Shown in pieces: positions 54,069-63,001 of a stretch of DNA of 64,000 nt. The notes beneath the pieces are model-generated. The model was not told where the DNA came from. It made no database searches and saw only the letters and a list, made by a program, of their open reading frames with translations. The stretch comes from Anaerotignum lactatifermentans DSM 14214. Its GTDB lineage: Bacteria; Bacillota; Clostridia; Lachnospirales; Anaerotignaceae. The DNA lies in NCBI RefSeq assembly GCF_900142265.1, contig NZ_FRAH01000011.1, forward strand, positions 1 through 64,000, written 5' to 3'. Made by a program: the position numbers and the translations under genes. Numbering within the stretch: the stretch's first letter is position 1; each line of letters starts with the position of its first letter.

Positions 54069-55865
54069 ATGCACTTTGCACAGCCCCTTTTGGGATTGTT
54101 GGCACTTCTTGCGGTGCCAATTATCCTGTTGATGTATTTACTGAAACAAAAATATAAAGAAAAACAGGTGCCTAGTCTGTATCTTTGGGAAAAGGTATTG
54201 ACCCAGACAAAGGCACAGGAGCCATGGCAGAAGCTGCGGAAAAATCTGCTGATGTTTTTGCAGATTGCGGCAGCACTTCTCCTTGCTCTTGCCTTATCCG
54301 GTCCTTATCTTATGGGAAAAATACAGGTGCGGGATTATATCATTGGTTTGGACTGCTCTTTGAGCATGCAGGCGACGGATATGGAAAAAAGCCGTTTTGA
54401 TGCCGCAAAGGCAGATTTGACAGAACTTTTGGAAAATACAGCGCCCGGCTCTCGTTTTTCTCTGGTGATGCTCACAGACACGCCTACATTGGCTGTCAGC
54501 GGCGGAGAAAAGGATGTGGTTCTGCGTATGGTGGAAAATGCGTCCCCTACAGCGGGTGGCGTCAACTGGGAAGAAGCGAAAAGCCTGCTTTCAGCGGAAC
54601 AGGAAGCGCTGGGCGGCGAAATCGTGGTGTATACAGACGGATATGGCAATTTGGGCACATTATCCGCAACAGAACAGGTCTATGCCGGAGATGGAGAGAA
54701 TACAGCGGTAACACTCCTTTCCCATACGGCACAGGAAGACGGATTGTATGTGATGGCAAGGCTTCATCACTATGGCAAAAGCGACCAGGAGAAAACCGTT
54801 ACCCTTTACGCAGACGGTGCGGCTTTTGACACCAAAACTGTCACAGCAGCAGCTGGAACAGATACGGATGTGGTATTCCGTGGCGTTCCCGAGGAAACAA
54901 AGACACTGGAAGTGCGGATTTCTCCAGAAGATGCCTTGGCGGCAGATAACAGCCGTTTTGCGGGATTGGCAGCGGCTAAGCAGCAGAAAGTGCTGCTGGT
55001 TTCTGAAAGCAATCTCTTTCTGGAAAAAGCCCTTTCCCTGTCCGATCAGGTGGAACTCTACCAGACAGATACCTTGCAGGAAAATTTATCGGGCTACAGC
55101 CTGTATGTGTTTGACGGGGTATTACCGGAAACCATGCCTACGGATGGTCATTGGCTCCTCATCAATCCACCCAGCGGAAACGGTATCGTGGAAACGGGAG
55201 CGGAACAGGAATTTGCGGCGGATGTCCGCGGACTGGCGGACAGTGGCTTGGAAAACTGCGGTGATATTTCTTTTGCATTGGCGAAAGGAAAGCCTCTTTC
55301 TGCTTCCTGGGGCACAGCTTTTTTGCAGGCAGAGGGGCAGACCTTGGGGCTTTACGGAGAAACAAATGGCAGAAAAGTGGCAGTTCTGGGCTTTGACCTC
55401 CATGACAGTGATTTTCCTTTGCAGACGGAATTCCCTATCCTGCTGTATCGATTGATGGAATGGTATTTCCCTGCCAATGGTTCCGGGGTTTCTCAAGTGA
55501 CAGCGGGAGAACAGGTGAGCCTTTCTCTGCTGCCTACTACAGAAACGGCAACAGTCATGACAGCCGCAGGCAAGGAAATTTCCATTGCGCCGCCATTTCC
55601 TTCTCAGACATTAACGGAAACGGCAGAACCGGGGCTTTATACCCTTCGGGAAACAGACAGCGCACAGAATATGACAGAAACGCCCTTTGGTGTCAATGCG
55701 AAAACCGAAGGAGAATCAGATTTGTCCCTGCGGGGAGAACAGGCGGAAGAGACACAATCCACAACGAAAGAAATTCAAGGCAGCAGAAGCGTCCTCAAGT
55801 GGGTACTGTTGCTGCTGCTTGTGGTATTACTTGTAGAATGGCGGGTGAATTGCCGTGAACATTGA
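54069..55865 (+). CDS. BatA-like protein with von Willebrand A domain
   Basis: The protein has 598 residues. Two N-terminal membrane segments (LLGLLALLAVPIILLMYLLKQ, LLMFLQIAAALLLALALSGPYL) match the BatA aerotolerance-regulator N-terminal domain. A von Willebrand A domain follows with MIDAS residues D95-x-S-x-S (GLDCSLS), and one membrane segment sits at the C-terminus (SVLKWVLLLLLVVLLVEW). VWA/BatA proteins form membrane-bound assemblies that depend on metal-mediated contacts. GAGGAGGGGG precedes ATG 54069. It overlaps the next VWA gene by 11 bases. Confidence 0.85.
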   Translation: MHFAQPLLGLLALLAVPIILLMYLLKQKYKEKQVPSLYLWEKVLTQTKAQEPWQKLRKNLLMFLQIAAALLLALALSGPYLMGKIQVRDYIIGLDCSLSMQATDMEKSRFDAAKADLTELLENTAPGSRFSLVMLTDTPTLAVSGGEKDVVLRMVENASPTAGGVNWEEAKSLLSAEQEALGGEIVVYTDGYGNLGTLSATEQVYAGDGENTAVTLLSHTAQEDGLYVMARLHHYGKSDQEKTVTLYADGAAFDTKTVTAAAGTDTDVVFRGVPEETKTLEVRISPEDALAADNSRFAGLAAAKQQKVLLVSESNLFLEKALSLSDQVELYQTDTLQENLSGYSLYVFDGVLPETMPTDGHWLLINPPSGNGIVETGAEQEFAADVRGLADSGLENCGDISFALAKGKPLSASWGTAFLQAEGQTLGLYGETNGRKVAVLGFDLHDSDFPLQTEFPILLYRLMEWYFPANGSGVSQVTAGEQVSLSLLPTTETATVMTAAGKEISIAPPFPSQTLTETAEPGLYTLRETDSAQNMTETPFGVNAKTEGESDLSLRGEQAEETQSTTKEIQGSRSVLKWVLLLLLVVLLVEWRVNCREH

Positions 55866-58611
55866 TTGGCAACAGCCTTACTGGCTGATTTTATTGATTC
55901 CTGTAATGGCAGCCATACTGTTTTTTGCCAAAGGCGGACAGTTTGCATCGCCATTTCGGAAAAAAGTCCATACCATCATGCGGGCAGTACTTTGCTTTGT
56001 GCTGATTCTTGCCATGGCAAATCCTACATTGCTTATGACGGCAAATACCACCACAACGGTGTTTGCTGTTGACCGTTCCGCCAGCGTGGAAAAAACGGAA
56101 GGGGCGGTACAGGCGTTTTTGCAGGAAGCCCAGCAGGCTAAGGAAAATCGAGACCAGTTGGGTCTGGTTTCCTTCGGGAAACGGGCAGGGGTGGAACTGA
56201 CACCGGACAAAGATACCGATGTGACCGCAGGCTTCTTGTCTTTGGTGGATAAAGGCGGCAGTTCTCTGGAAAATGCCCTGCGTCTGTCTGCTTCCCTTTT
56301 GCCGGATGGCACCGCAAAACGTATTGTCCTCCTGTCTGACGGCAACGAAACGGAAGGAAATGCTTTGCAGCAGGCACGGGCATTGGCGGCGCAGGGCATT
56401 ACCGTGGATGTATATCCTCTGGTGTCCGAAGAACAGCCGGAAGTGCAGCTGACGAAGCTTGAATTGGCGGAAGTCATCAACATCAACAGCCGCTATGAAT
56501 TGGCATTGCAGATTGATGCAAATATTGATACTACGGCACAGGTGCGGCTTTACAAAGGTAATACCCTCATTGCCGATGAATCTGCGGAAATCCATAAAGG
56601 GGAAACCCGCATGGTATTTTCCGATATCACCACCACTGGCGGCGGTGTGACCTATCGGGCGGAAATTGTTCCGGCACAGGACACTATGGCAGAAAACAAC
56701 CGGGTTTATGCCTATACTTATATAGAAGATATTCCCAGAATCCTCATTGTGGAGCAGGAGGACAGCGGCAGGGAATGGGAAAGCATGCTGTCTGGTCAGG
56801 TGGCTGTCCAGAAAGTGACAGCAGCCAGCGCACCCACTGCCATGGAGCAGCTGGGAACCTATGACGGCGTCATCCTTGCCGATGTATCGGCGGAAAATCT
56901 GCCGGATGGATTTTTGACTGCACTGGAAACTTATGTCCGCACCACCGGCGGCGGTCTGCTGGTCAGCGGCGGTGAAAATGCTTTTGCGCTGGGCGGTTAT
57001 CAGAATACCCCGCTGGAGGAAATGCTCCCTGTGGATATGGATTTGAAAACAGAAGGGCAGAATTCTGATTTGACTATGATTATGGTCATTGACCGTTCCG
57101 GCAGTATGATGGACGGTAATTATGGTGTTTCTCGTATTGACATGGCAAAAGAAGCAGCTATCCGCAGTCTGGATCATTTCCAGCAGGGTGACAGGGTAGG
57201 CGTGGTGGCTTTTGACTCTTTTCCCGAATGGGTGATGGAACCTTGCAATGTCACAGAAAACAAAGACGCTCTGACGAATGCCATCGGCAGTATTCAGGCG
57301 GACGGCGGTACCAGCATATTGCCTGCCCTGAAAATGGCAGTGGATGCCATGAAGGAAGAAAATACCAAACAGAAGCATATCCTCCTTTTGACAGACGGTC
57401 AGGCGGAACAGTCCGGCTATGACAGTGTTCTGACAGAAATGCGTCAGCGGAACATTACTCTTTCGACAGTAGCCGTAGGGGGCAGCGCAGATACGCAGTT
57501 ATTGCAGCGTTTGGCGGAAAACGGCAATGGGCGGTATTATTTTACGGATGAATTTACGGACTTGCCGGAAATTTTCGCAAAGGAAACCATTTTGGCAGGG
57601 AAAGAATTCATCAATAACCGGACTTTTTACCCTGAACAGCAGGACGCTTCCGCCATTTTGTCGGGCATTGACGCTGTGACGGAACTGGATGGCTATATCA
57701 GCACCACGGCAAAAGCCAGAGCCGACAAAGTCCTCATCAGTGACAAGGAAGAACCCATTCTGGCAACATGGCAGTATGGTCTGGGCAGAACGGTGGCGTG
57801 GACATCGGATGTACATGGACAATGGACGGAGAAATGGCTTGCATCAGACAGTGGTGTGAAAATCCTTCGCAATGCGGTTTCCTGGATGATGAAAAACAAC
57901 GCCATGACGGATATGACCCTGACGGCAGAAGCCGGGGAAGAGGACAGCGTTTTGCGGCTGACCATGCCTTTTTCCGAGGATGTATCACAAGTACAGGTGA
58001 CGGTGGTTTCTTCTGACAACGAAACAGAAACAGTACAGATGCAGTCAACGGCTCCGGGGATTTATGAAGGTGTCTTTTCTTCGGCAAAAGAAGGGGCTTA
58101 TCTGGCGGCGGTGCAGGTGGCAGAAAAAGATGGGACCACCACCAATTCCAATACAGGTTTTTATCTGTCCTATCCCAAAGAGTACGACATGACAACCAGA
58201 GAAAACGGCAACCAGCTCCTTCAGCAGATTGCCGAAAGCACTGGCGGCAGAGTGTTAACTAGCGGCAGCGAAGTTTTTGCGGCAGATGCGGCACAGTCTG
58301 TGAAACATCAGTCCATGCAGAATCCTTTGCTGATACTGGGTGTATTCCTGCTCCTGCTGGATATTTTCCTGCGGAGATTCCCCACAGTATTGCAGAGGGC
58401 AGAAGGAGCCCTTGCAGTACGGAAAGACAGAAAACAGGTGAAAAAAGCAGAAAAACCTGTGAAATCCACTGCAAAACAGGCGGAAAAAAAACAGGTATCC
58501 AAAGAGAAAGAGAAGAAAACAACGCCTGCGGAAAAACCGGCGGATACGCCAGAAGAGCATAAAAATACAACACAACGGCTTCTGGACGCCAAAAAACGCC
58601 GCGGAAAGTAG
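55855..58611 (+). CDS. Large membrane protein with two von Willebrand A domains
   Basis: The protein has 918 residues. Two N-terminal membrane segments lead to a first VWA domain (MIDAS D73 in VDRSAS). A GATase-like stretch follows (YDGVILADVSAENLPDGFLTALETYVRTTGGGLLVSGG), then a second VWA domain with a textbook MIDAS D413-x-S-x-S (IDRSGSM). A C-terminal membrane segment (NPLLILGVFLLLLDIFLRRF) and a Lys/Glu/Pro-rich cytoplasmic tail end the protein. GTG 55855 overlaps the previous gene. It closes the seven-gene operon and probably works with the BatA-like protein. Confidence 0.88.
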   Translation: MNIDWQQPYWLILLIPVMAAILFFAKGGQFASPFRKKVHTIMRAVLCFVLILAMANPTLLMTANTTTTVFAVDRSASVEKTEGAVQAFLQEAQQAKENRDQLGLVSFGKRAGVELTPDKDTDVTAGFLSLVDKGGSSLENALRLSASLLPDGTAKRIVLLSDGNETEGNALQQARALAAQGITVDVYPLVSEEQPEVQLTKLELAEVININSRYELALQIDANIDTTAQVRLYKGNTLIADESAEIHKGETRMVFSDITTTGGGVTYRAEIVPAQDTMAENNRVYAYTYIEDIPRILIVEQEDSGREWESMLSGQVAVQKVTAASAPTAMEQLGTYDGVILADVSAENLPDGFLTALETYVRTTGGGLLVSGGENAFALGGYQNTPLEEMLPVDMDLKTEGQNSDLTMIMVIDRSGSMMDGNYGVSRIDMAKEAAIRSLDHFQQGDRVGVVAFDSFPEWVMEPCNVTENKDALTNAIGSIQADGGTSILPALKMAVDAMKEENTKQKHILLLTDGQAEQSGYDSVLTEMRQRNITLSTVAVGGSADTQLLQRLAENGNGRYYFTDEFTDLPEIFAKETILAGKEFINNRTFYPEQQDASAILSGIDAVTELDGYISTTAKARADKVLISDKEEPILATWQYGLGRTVAWTSDVHGQWTEKWLASDSGVKILRNAVSWMMKNNAMTDMTLTAEAGEEDSVLRLTMPFSEDVSQVQVTVVSSDNETETVQMQSTAPGIYEGVFSSAKEGAYLAAVQVAEKDGTTTNSNTGFYLSYPKEYDMTTRENGNQLLQQIAESTGGRVLTSGSEVFAADAAQSVKHQSMQNPLLILGVFLLLLDIFLRRFPTVLQRAEGALAVRKDRKQVKKAEKPVKSTAKQAEKKQVSKEKEKKTTPAEKPADTPEEHKNTTQRLLDAKKRRGK

Positions 58612-58677
58612 GTTTGTGAACCAATTATGTAATAAAAATGTAAGGAAATTTATTATAATTGATATTGTTTTTTTCAT

Positions 58678-58763
58678 ACGGCTTCGCTATGATAGAAGAA
58701 GTATTGGTTTTTGGTATAATGTATGTCTGAATCCAATACACTTGTATGGGCGAAGCCGTTTTT
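58678..58763 (+). terminator. Long terminator-like hairpin enclosing the next promoter
   Basis: Outer arms ACGGCTTCGC (58678-58687) and GCGAAGCCGT (58750-58759) are followed by TTTT. Inner arms GTATTGG (58701-58707) and CCAATAC (58733-58739) also pair. The 25-base loop contains TGG-TATAAT (58712-58720), an extended -10 box. This would end the VWA operon and start the VanW transcript. Confidence 0.6.
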
Positions 58764-58814
58764 CTGCCATTGCGGAAAAGCGAAAACAACTGTTATAGAA
58801 AGTTGGGGGTTTAT

Positions 58815-60299
58815 TTGCAACAAAAGGGTGTAAGAAGCCACAGGCGGGAAGCCCGCCATGAGGCGCATAAAAAGAAAATCATGATCGGGGCATTGGTGGT
58901 TGTTCTGGTGGTTCTGGCAGGTGTGCTGGGATATTATTTCTATCACAGACATCAGGTGCTGAAACTCCTTTCTGCGGAAGGCATTTATCAGGGTGTCACC
59001 GTAGACGGCATTTCTCTGGAAGGCATGACGAAGGAAGAAGCACTGGCAACACTGGAAGAAAAGTATGTGACAGAAGTCAATGGACAGGTGCTCACATTCC
59101 AGTTTGATGAGGAAACAAAATGGGAAGTGCCTTTCACAGACCTTGGCGCTGGCTACCATCTGGAAGAAGCTGTGGAACAGGCGTACAATACCGGCAGAGA
59201 AGGCACGGACAAAGAACGTTTTCAGGTTGGGGCGCAGCTGCTGAAAGAAGGCATTGACATTCCTTTGGAATATTCTTATGACACAGAAAAAATGAAAGCG
59301 AAACTGACAGAGATCGCTGAAGAATTTGATCGCCATGCCGTAGATAGTACCGTCAGCCGGAAAAACGGGAAATTTGTGGTGACACCGGAAGAAACCGGTC
59401 GTATCATGGATCAGGAAAAAACAGAAGCCAATGCGGCAGCTGTTTTGGATACCCGTATGAGCGGCACTGCCAAAATTGAGGCGGAAGTGGAAGAACCCAA
59501 GATCACAGCAGAGGCAAACAGCCATGTTACAGACCTTATCGGTTCTTTCAAGACTACGTATACCATGAGTGACAAAAATAGAAATACCAATCTGGAAGTG
59601 GGATGTAACTACATTAATGGCACTGTATTGGCACCGGGAGAAACATTCTCTGCCAATGTGGAACTGGGTCCTCAGACCTATGAAGGCGGTTACAAAGACG
59701 CTGCTGTATACAACAACGGCAAAGTGGAAAAAGACGTTGCCGGCGGTGTATGTCAGGTAACCACAACACTGTATAACGCAGTCATTGATGCGGAACTGGA
59801 GATTGTGGAACGCCATCCCCATTCCATGACCGTAGGCTATGTGCCTTTGGGCAGAGATGCGGCGGTTGCAGGCAATTATAAAGACCTGAAGTTCAAGAAT
59901 AATACAGAATATCCTGTATTGATTGAAGCTTATGCCAGCGGCGGCAATCTGGTCATGAATATTTATGGTCATGAAGTCCACAGCAGCAGTCATCGTGTGG
60001 AATATGAAACTGTTTACGAGGAAACCATACCAAAACCGGCAGAAGTGGTGACAGAAGACCCTGATATGCCCGAAGGCGAACGGAAAGTAACTTCCACCGG
60101 CAAAACTGGCGCAAAAGTAAGCGTTTATAAGATCGTTTACGAAAACGGCAAACAGGTAAGCCGGGAATGGTTCAGTTCTTCTTCTTATCGTGCCACAGCG
60201 GATCAGGTGACCGTAGGTACTAAGAAAGCAGAGGAAAAGAAAGAAGAAACCACAGCAGATACGGCATCTACAGAACAGCCGGGCTTTGGTATTCAATAA
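58815..60299 (+). CDS. VanW-family cell-envelope protein
   Basis: The protein has 494 residues. The basic N-terminus and one membrane anchor (IMIGALVVVLVVLAGVLGYYFY) are followed by a peptidoglycan-binding-like region (YQGVTVDGISLEGMTKEEALATLEE). The VanW domain comes next (LIGSFKTTYTMSDKNRNTNLEVGCNYINGTVLAPGETFSAN, then VAGGVCQVTTTLYNA). A G5-like tail ends the protein. VanW proteins occur in glycopeptide-resistance loci and generally in Clostridia walls, with no proven activity. I prefer TTG 58815 because GGGGG lies about six bases upstream. ATG 58746 lies within the hairpin and has no ribosome site. Confidence 0.85.
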   Translation: MQQKGVRSHRREARHEAHKKKIMIGALVVVLVVLAGVLGYYFYHRHQVLKLLSAEGIYQGVTVDGISLEGMTKEEALATLEEKYVTEVNGQVLTFQFDEETKWEVPFTDLGAGYHLEEAVEQAYNTGREGTDKERFQVGAQLLKEGIDIPLEYSYDTEKMKAKLTEIAEEFDRHAVDSTVSRKNGKFVVTPEETGRIMDQEKTEANAAAVLDTRMSGTAKIEAEVEEPKITAEANSHVTDLIGSFKTTYTMSDKNRNTNLEVGCNYINGTVLAPGETFSANVELGPQTYEGGYKDAAVYNNGKVEKDVAGGVCQVTTTLYNAVIDAELEIVERHPHSMTVGYVPLGRDAAVAGNYKDLKFKNNTEYPVLIEAYASGGNLVMNIYGHEVHSSSHRVEYETVYEETIPKPAEVVTEDPDMPEGERKVTSTGKTGAKVSVYKIVYENGKQVSREWFSSSSYRATADQVTVGTKKAEEKKEETTADTASTEQPGFGIQ

Positions 60300-60304
60300 G
60301 AAAG

Positions 60305-60338
60305 AAAGGTGTTTGCAGACATTGCAGACACCTTTTTT
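60305..60338 (+). terminator. Terminator after the VanW gene
   Basis: AAAGGTGTTTGCA (60305-60317) pairs with TGCAGACACCTTT (60323-60335), with one wobble, then further T's. Confidence 0.8.
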
Positions 60339-60376
60339 GTGTTTCAGAAAAATTTCTGTTCCTGTAGTGCAGACTG

Positions 60377-60385
60377 TGGTAAAAT
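60377..60385 (+). promoter_or_regulatory. Extended -10 promoter of the AIR-synthase/aminotransferase pair
   Basis: TGG-TAAAAT lies 88 bp before the ATG of the next gene. It resembles the other TGG-TAnnAT boxes in this region. Confidence 0.4.
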
Positions 60386-60472
60386 AGTACACAGGGAAAA
60401 GAAACAGAGCAATGAGGTACGGTTTCTTTTTTGCACAAAGGTGCTTCTGACCGAAAAAGGAGATTTGATAGT

Positions 60473-61465
60473 ATGTTTGAAATTGGTAAGATTCCGCCGC
60501 AAATACTGGAGCGGATTGTTTTAGACCCGGTGACACACAGCAAAGTCCATCGGGATGATATTGTGGTGCGTCCCAAAACAGGGGAAGACTGTTCTGCCAT
60601 GGACCCCAAAGAGGAATTGTGTGTGTTCTCCACAGACCCTATCACTGGCGCAACAAAGGATACCGGCTATCTGGCGGTACATATCAACTGTAACGATGTA
60701 TTTTCCGCAGGGGCAGAGCCTGTGGGGATTTTGATGACGGTGCTTCTGCCGCCTCAAAGCGATGAGGCGATGCTGGAAGAACTCATGCACGGCACACTGA
60801 AAGCAGCGGCGGAACTGGGCATTGAAGTGCTGGGCGGTCATACAGAAGTGACAGATGCTGTCACAAAACCCGTCATTTCCGCTACAGTTATTGGCAAGAC
60901 CAGAAACCGGAAAATGGTTTGCACTGGCGGCGCAGAAGTGGGACAGGATGTCATTATGACAAAATGGGCTGGTCTGGAAGGGACAGCCATCATTGCCCAC
61001 GAACATGAAGATGTGCTGGCACAGCGCATTGATAAAGAACTGCTGGAAGAAGCCAAGGACATGAAAGGCTATTTGTCCGTAGGTACCGAAAGCCGCATTG
61101 CTATGGAACATGGCGCAACAGCCATGCATGACGCTACAGAAGGCGGCATTTTGGGGGCAGTCTGGGAACTGGCGGAATGTTCTGGAAAAGGCGTGCAGGT
61201 CTTGGCGGACAATATTCCCATCAAAGAAGTGACAAAGGCTGTCTGCAAAGAAGCAGGCATTGAACCGTTGCTCCTGATTTCCAGCGGTACCATGATTATT
61301 TCCGCCTTTGACGGAGTGGAGTTGGTGAAAAAACTGGAAGAAGCAGGCATTGAAGCGGCTGTCATTGGGCGCATTACAGAAAGCGGAAAGACCATTTTGG
61401 AACAGGGCAAAGAACGCGTGCTGGAACAGCCTAAAAGCGACGCTCTGTATCAGGTGAAATTATAA
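60473..61465 (+). CDS. AIR-synthase-family protein (HypE/PurM-like)
   Basis: The protein has 330 residues. The N-terminal PurM-type ATP-binding domain has GEDCSAM and STDPITGA, then HINCNDVFSAGAEPVGILMTVLLPP. The C-terminal domain has MHDATEGGILGAVWELAE. The fold is shared by PurM, HypE, SelD and ThiL, which phosphorylate or activate small groups. The sequence lacks the Cys/Sec active-site loop of SelD, and no hydrogenase genes are nearby. AAAAAGGAG precedes ATG 60473. The pairing with a class I aminotransferase 22 bases downstream suggests a metabolic enzyme of unknown substrate. Confidence 0.8.
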   Translation: MFEIGKIPPQILERIVLDPVTHSKVHRDDIVVRPKTGEDCSAMDPKEELCVFSTDPITGATKDTGYLAVHINCNDVFSAGAEPVGILMTVLLPPQSDEAMLEELMHGTLKAAAELGIEVLGGHTEVTDAVTKPVISATVIGKTRNRKMVCTGGAEVGQDVIMTKWAGLEGTAIIAHEHEDVLAQRIDKELLEEAKDMKGYLSVGTESRIAMEHGATAMHDATEGGILGAVWELAECSGKGVQVLADNIPIKEVTKAVCKEAGIEPLLLISSGTMIISAFDGVELVKKLEEAGIEAAVIGRITESGKTILEQGKERVLEQPKSDALYQVKL

Positions 61466-61487
61466 TTACGAAAGAGAAGGTGTAGAA

Positions 61488-62669
61488 ATGAGAGATTTTA
61501 CAGCAAAACATGTGGCGGTTCTGCCGCCTTCCGGCATTCGGAAATTTTTTGATATTGTAGCTACCATGGACAACGTCATTTCCCTTGGCGTTGGGGAACC
61601 GGATTTCAAAACGCCGGAACGTGTACGGAAAGCTGCCATGGATTCTCTGGCAGAAGGCAAAACAAGATATTCCTCCAACTGGGGCATGCCCAAACTGCGG
61701 GAGGAAATTGCCCATTATCTGAAACGCCGCTTTGATCTGGATTATGACACAGACCAGATTCTTTGCACCATCGGCGCATCCGAAGCCATTGACGTGACAC
61801 TGCGTACCATTCTGGAACCGGGGGATGAAGTGCTGGTGGTGGAACCTTCCTATGTGGCATATAAACCAGCTATCCAGTTACAGCATGGGGTGCCTGTGGT
61901 GGTGACCACCAAAGCGGAAAACGACTTCAAACTCATGCCGGAAGAACTGGAAGCGGCTATTACACCCAAAACAAAGGCGCTGATTCTGCCTTATCCCAAT
62001 AACCCCACCGGTGCCATCATGGAACGGGAAGATCTGGAACGGATTGCTCCCGTCTGCATCAAACATGACTTGCTGGTGATTTCCGATGAAATTTACGCGG
62101 AACTGACTTACGACGGCAAAAACCATGTTTCCATTGCTTCTGTGGAAGGCATGAAGGAAAGGACAGTGGTGCTCAACGGCTTTGCAAAGTCTTTCTCCAT
62201 GACAGGCTGGCGTCTGGGTTATGCGGCAGGTCCCAAGGAACTGATGAAAGTCATCAATAAGGTACATGCTTACATCATCATGTGTACCCCAACCATGAGC
62301 CAGTATGGCGCCATTGAAGCCCTGCGGGATGATGATCTTTGCGACAGCGATGTAGGGGCAATGCGTGAGGCTTATGACGAAAGACGGCAGTATCTGGTGA
62401 AAGCCCTCAATAATATGGGATTGACATGCTTTGAACCCAGAGGGGCATTTTATGTGTTCCCTTCTATTGCCGTGACTGGCTTGACTTCTCAGGAATTCTG
62501 CGAACGACTGCTCCATGAAGCAAGTGTGGCAGTGGTACCCGGCGATGCTTTTGGCGAAAGCGGCGAAGGACATGTGCGCATTTCTTATGCTTACAGCATG
62601 GAACAGCTTCAGACAGCTATGGAAAAAATCCGTGAATTTTTGCAGAAAAACGGCTGGCTGAAGGCATAA
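61488..62669 (+). CDS. PLP-dependent aminotransferase, class I/II
   Basis: The protein has 393 residues. The family opening SLGVGEPDFKTPERVRKAA, the substrate loop YPNNPTGA, the aspartate-tyrosine pair VISDEIYAEL, and the PLP lysine K234 in NGFAKSFSMTGWRLGY are all present. The final arginine is in GEGHVRISYA. It is likely an aspartate- or aromatic-type aminotransferase. Its partner amino acid cannot be fixed by eye. GAGAAGGTG precedes ATG 61488. A terminator with a 9-bp stem follows the stop. Confidence 0.9.
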   Translation: MRDFTAKHVAVLPPSGIRKFFDIVATMDNVISLGVGEPDFKTPERVRKAAMDSLAEGKTRYSSNWGMPKLREEIAHYLKRRFDLDYDTDQILCTIGASEAIDVTLRTILEPGDEVLVVEPSYVAYKPAIQLQHGVPVVVTTKAENDFKLMPEELEAAITPKTKALILPYPNNPTGAIMEREDLERIAPVCIKHDLLVISDEIYAELTYDGKNHVSIASVEGMKERTVVLNGFAKSFSMTGWRLGYAAGPKELMKVINKVHAYIIMCTPTMSQYGAIEALRDDDLCDSDVGAMREAYDERRQYLVKALNNMGLTCFEPRGAFYVFPSIAVTGLTSQEFCERLLHEASVAVVPGDAFGESGEGHVRISYAYSMEQLQTAMEKIREFLQKNGWLKA

Positions 62670-62679
62670 GATAAAACAG

Positions 62680-62732
62680 ACAGGAAAGTAGTGTATTTTC
62701 CTACGGGAGAAGGCAGGCTTTCCTGTTTTTTT
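62680..62732 (+). terminator. Terminator after the aminotransferase
   Basis: ACAGGAAAG (62680-62688) pairs with CTTTCCTGT (62718-62726), and seven T's follow. The loop of 29 bases is long. Confidence 0.7.
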
Positions 62733-62759
62733 GCGCCTGATTTCTTAACGGTTCATTAA

Positions 62760-62790
62760 TTGACAGGCAAAAGGAAATATGAGATGATAT
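62760..62790 (+). promoter_or_regulatory. Promoter of the leader ORF and CNNM gene
   Basis: TTGACA (62760-62765) and TGATAT (62785-62790) with a 19-bp spacer give a start near 62797, about 25 bp before the leader ORF. Confidence 0.45.
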
Positions 62791-62821
62791 GTTCTAATTT
62801 GAAAGGAGTGTGACAAAAAGC

Positions 62822-62893
62822 ATGGACGCGGACAGCGATACGGACGCCAACTTAACAATTCCAAAGCGTTTTGATGTCAGAAAAAGAGAGTAA
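62822..62893 (+). CDS. Short Asp-rich leader peptide (23 codons)
   Basis: The ATG at 62822, preceded by AAAGGAG about 13 bases upstream, opens a 23-codon frame. It encodes MDADSDTDANLTIP and then a basic end KRFDVRKRE. Aspartate fills positions 2, 4, 6 and 8. The stop is immediately followed by an intrinsic terminator. Acidic or proline-rich residues right after the start are known in E. coli MgtL, where they destabilise ribosomes at low magnesium and induce the downstream magnesium transporter. The same role here is inference from layout and composition, as I know of no homologue. Confidence 0.5.
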   Translation: MDADSDTDANLTIPKRFDVRKRE

Positions 62894-62938
62894 GGTGTAG
62901 TCTGCCCGGAATCGGAAGGGGTAGAGTATGCCTTTTTG
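62894..62938 (+). terminator. Attenuator-type terminator between leader ORF and CNNM gene
   Basis: The left arm 62894-62907 starts on the base after the leader stop. It pairs with 62919-62932 over 14 positions with one mismatch and three wobbles, and TTTTTGTGTTTGT follows. The transporter gene starts 64 bases later. Confidence 0.65.
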
Positions 62939-63001
62939 TGTTTGTAAGAATGTATAGAACATGATAATTTTTGGAAGAATCAAAACGGAGGAATGAGAAC
63001 T

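Noticed and set aside
58674-60536. 620-codon frame antisense to the VanW gene
   Set aside because: The plus strand encodes a recognisable VanW protein. The antisense translation has no domain and crosses a terminator.
60473-61465. Reading the AIR-synthase-family gene as selenophosphate synthetase (SelD)
   Set aside because: The Cys/Sec-containing N-terminal loop of SelD is missing and the motif pattern fits HypE/PurM-like proteins better.
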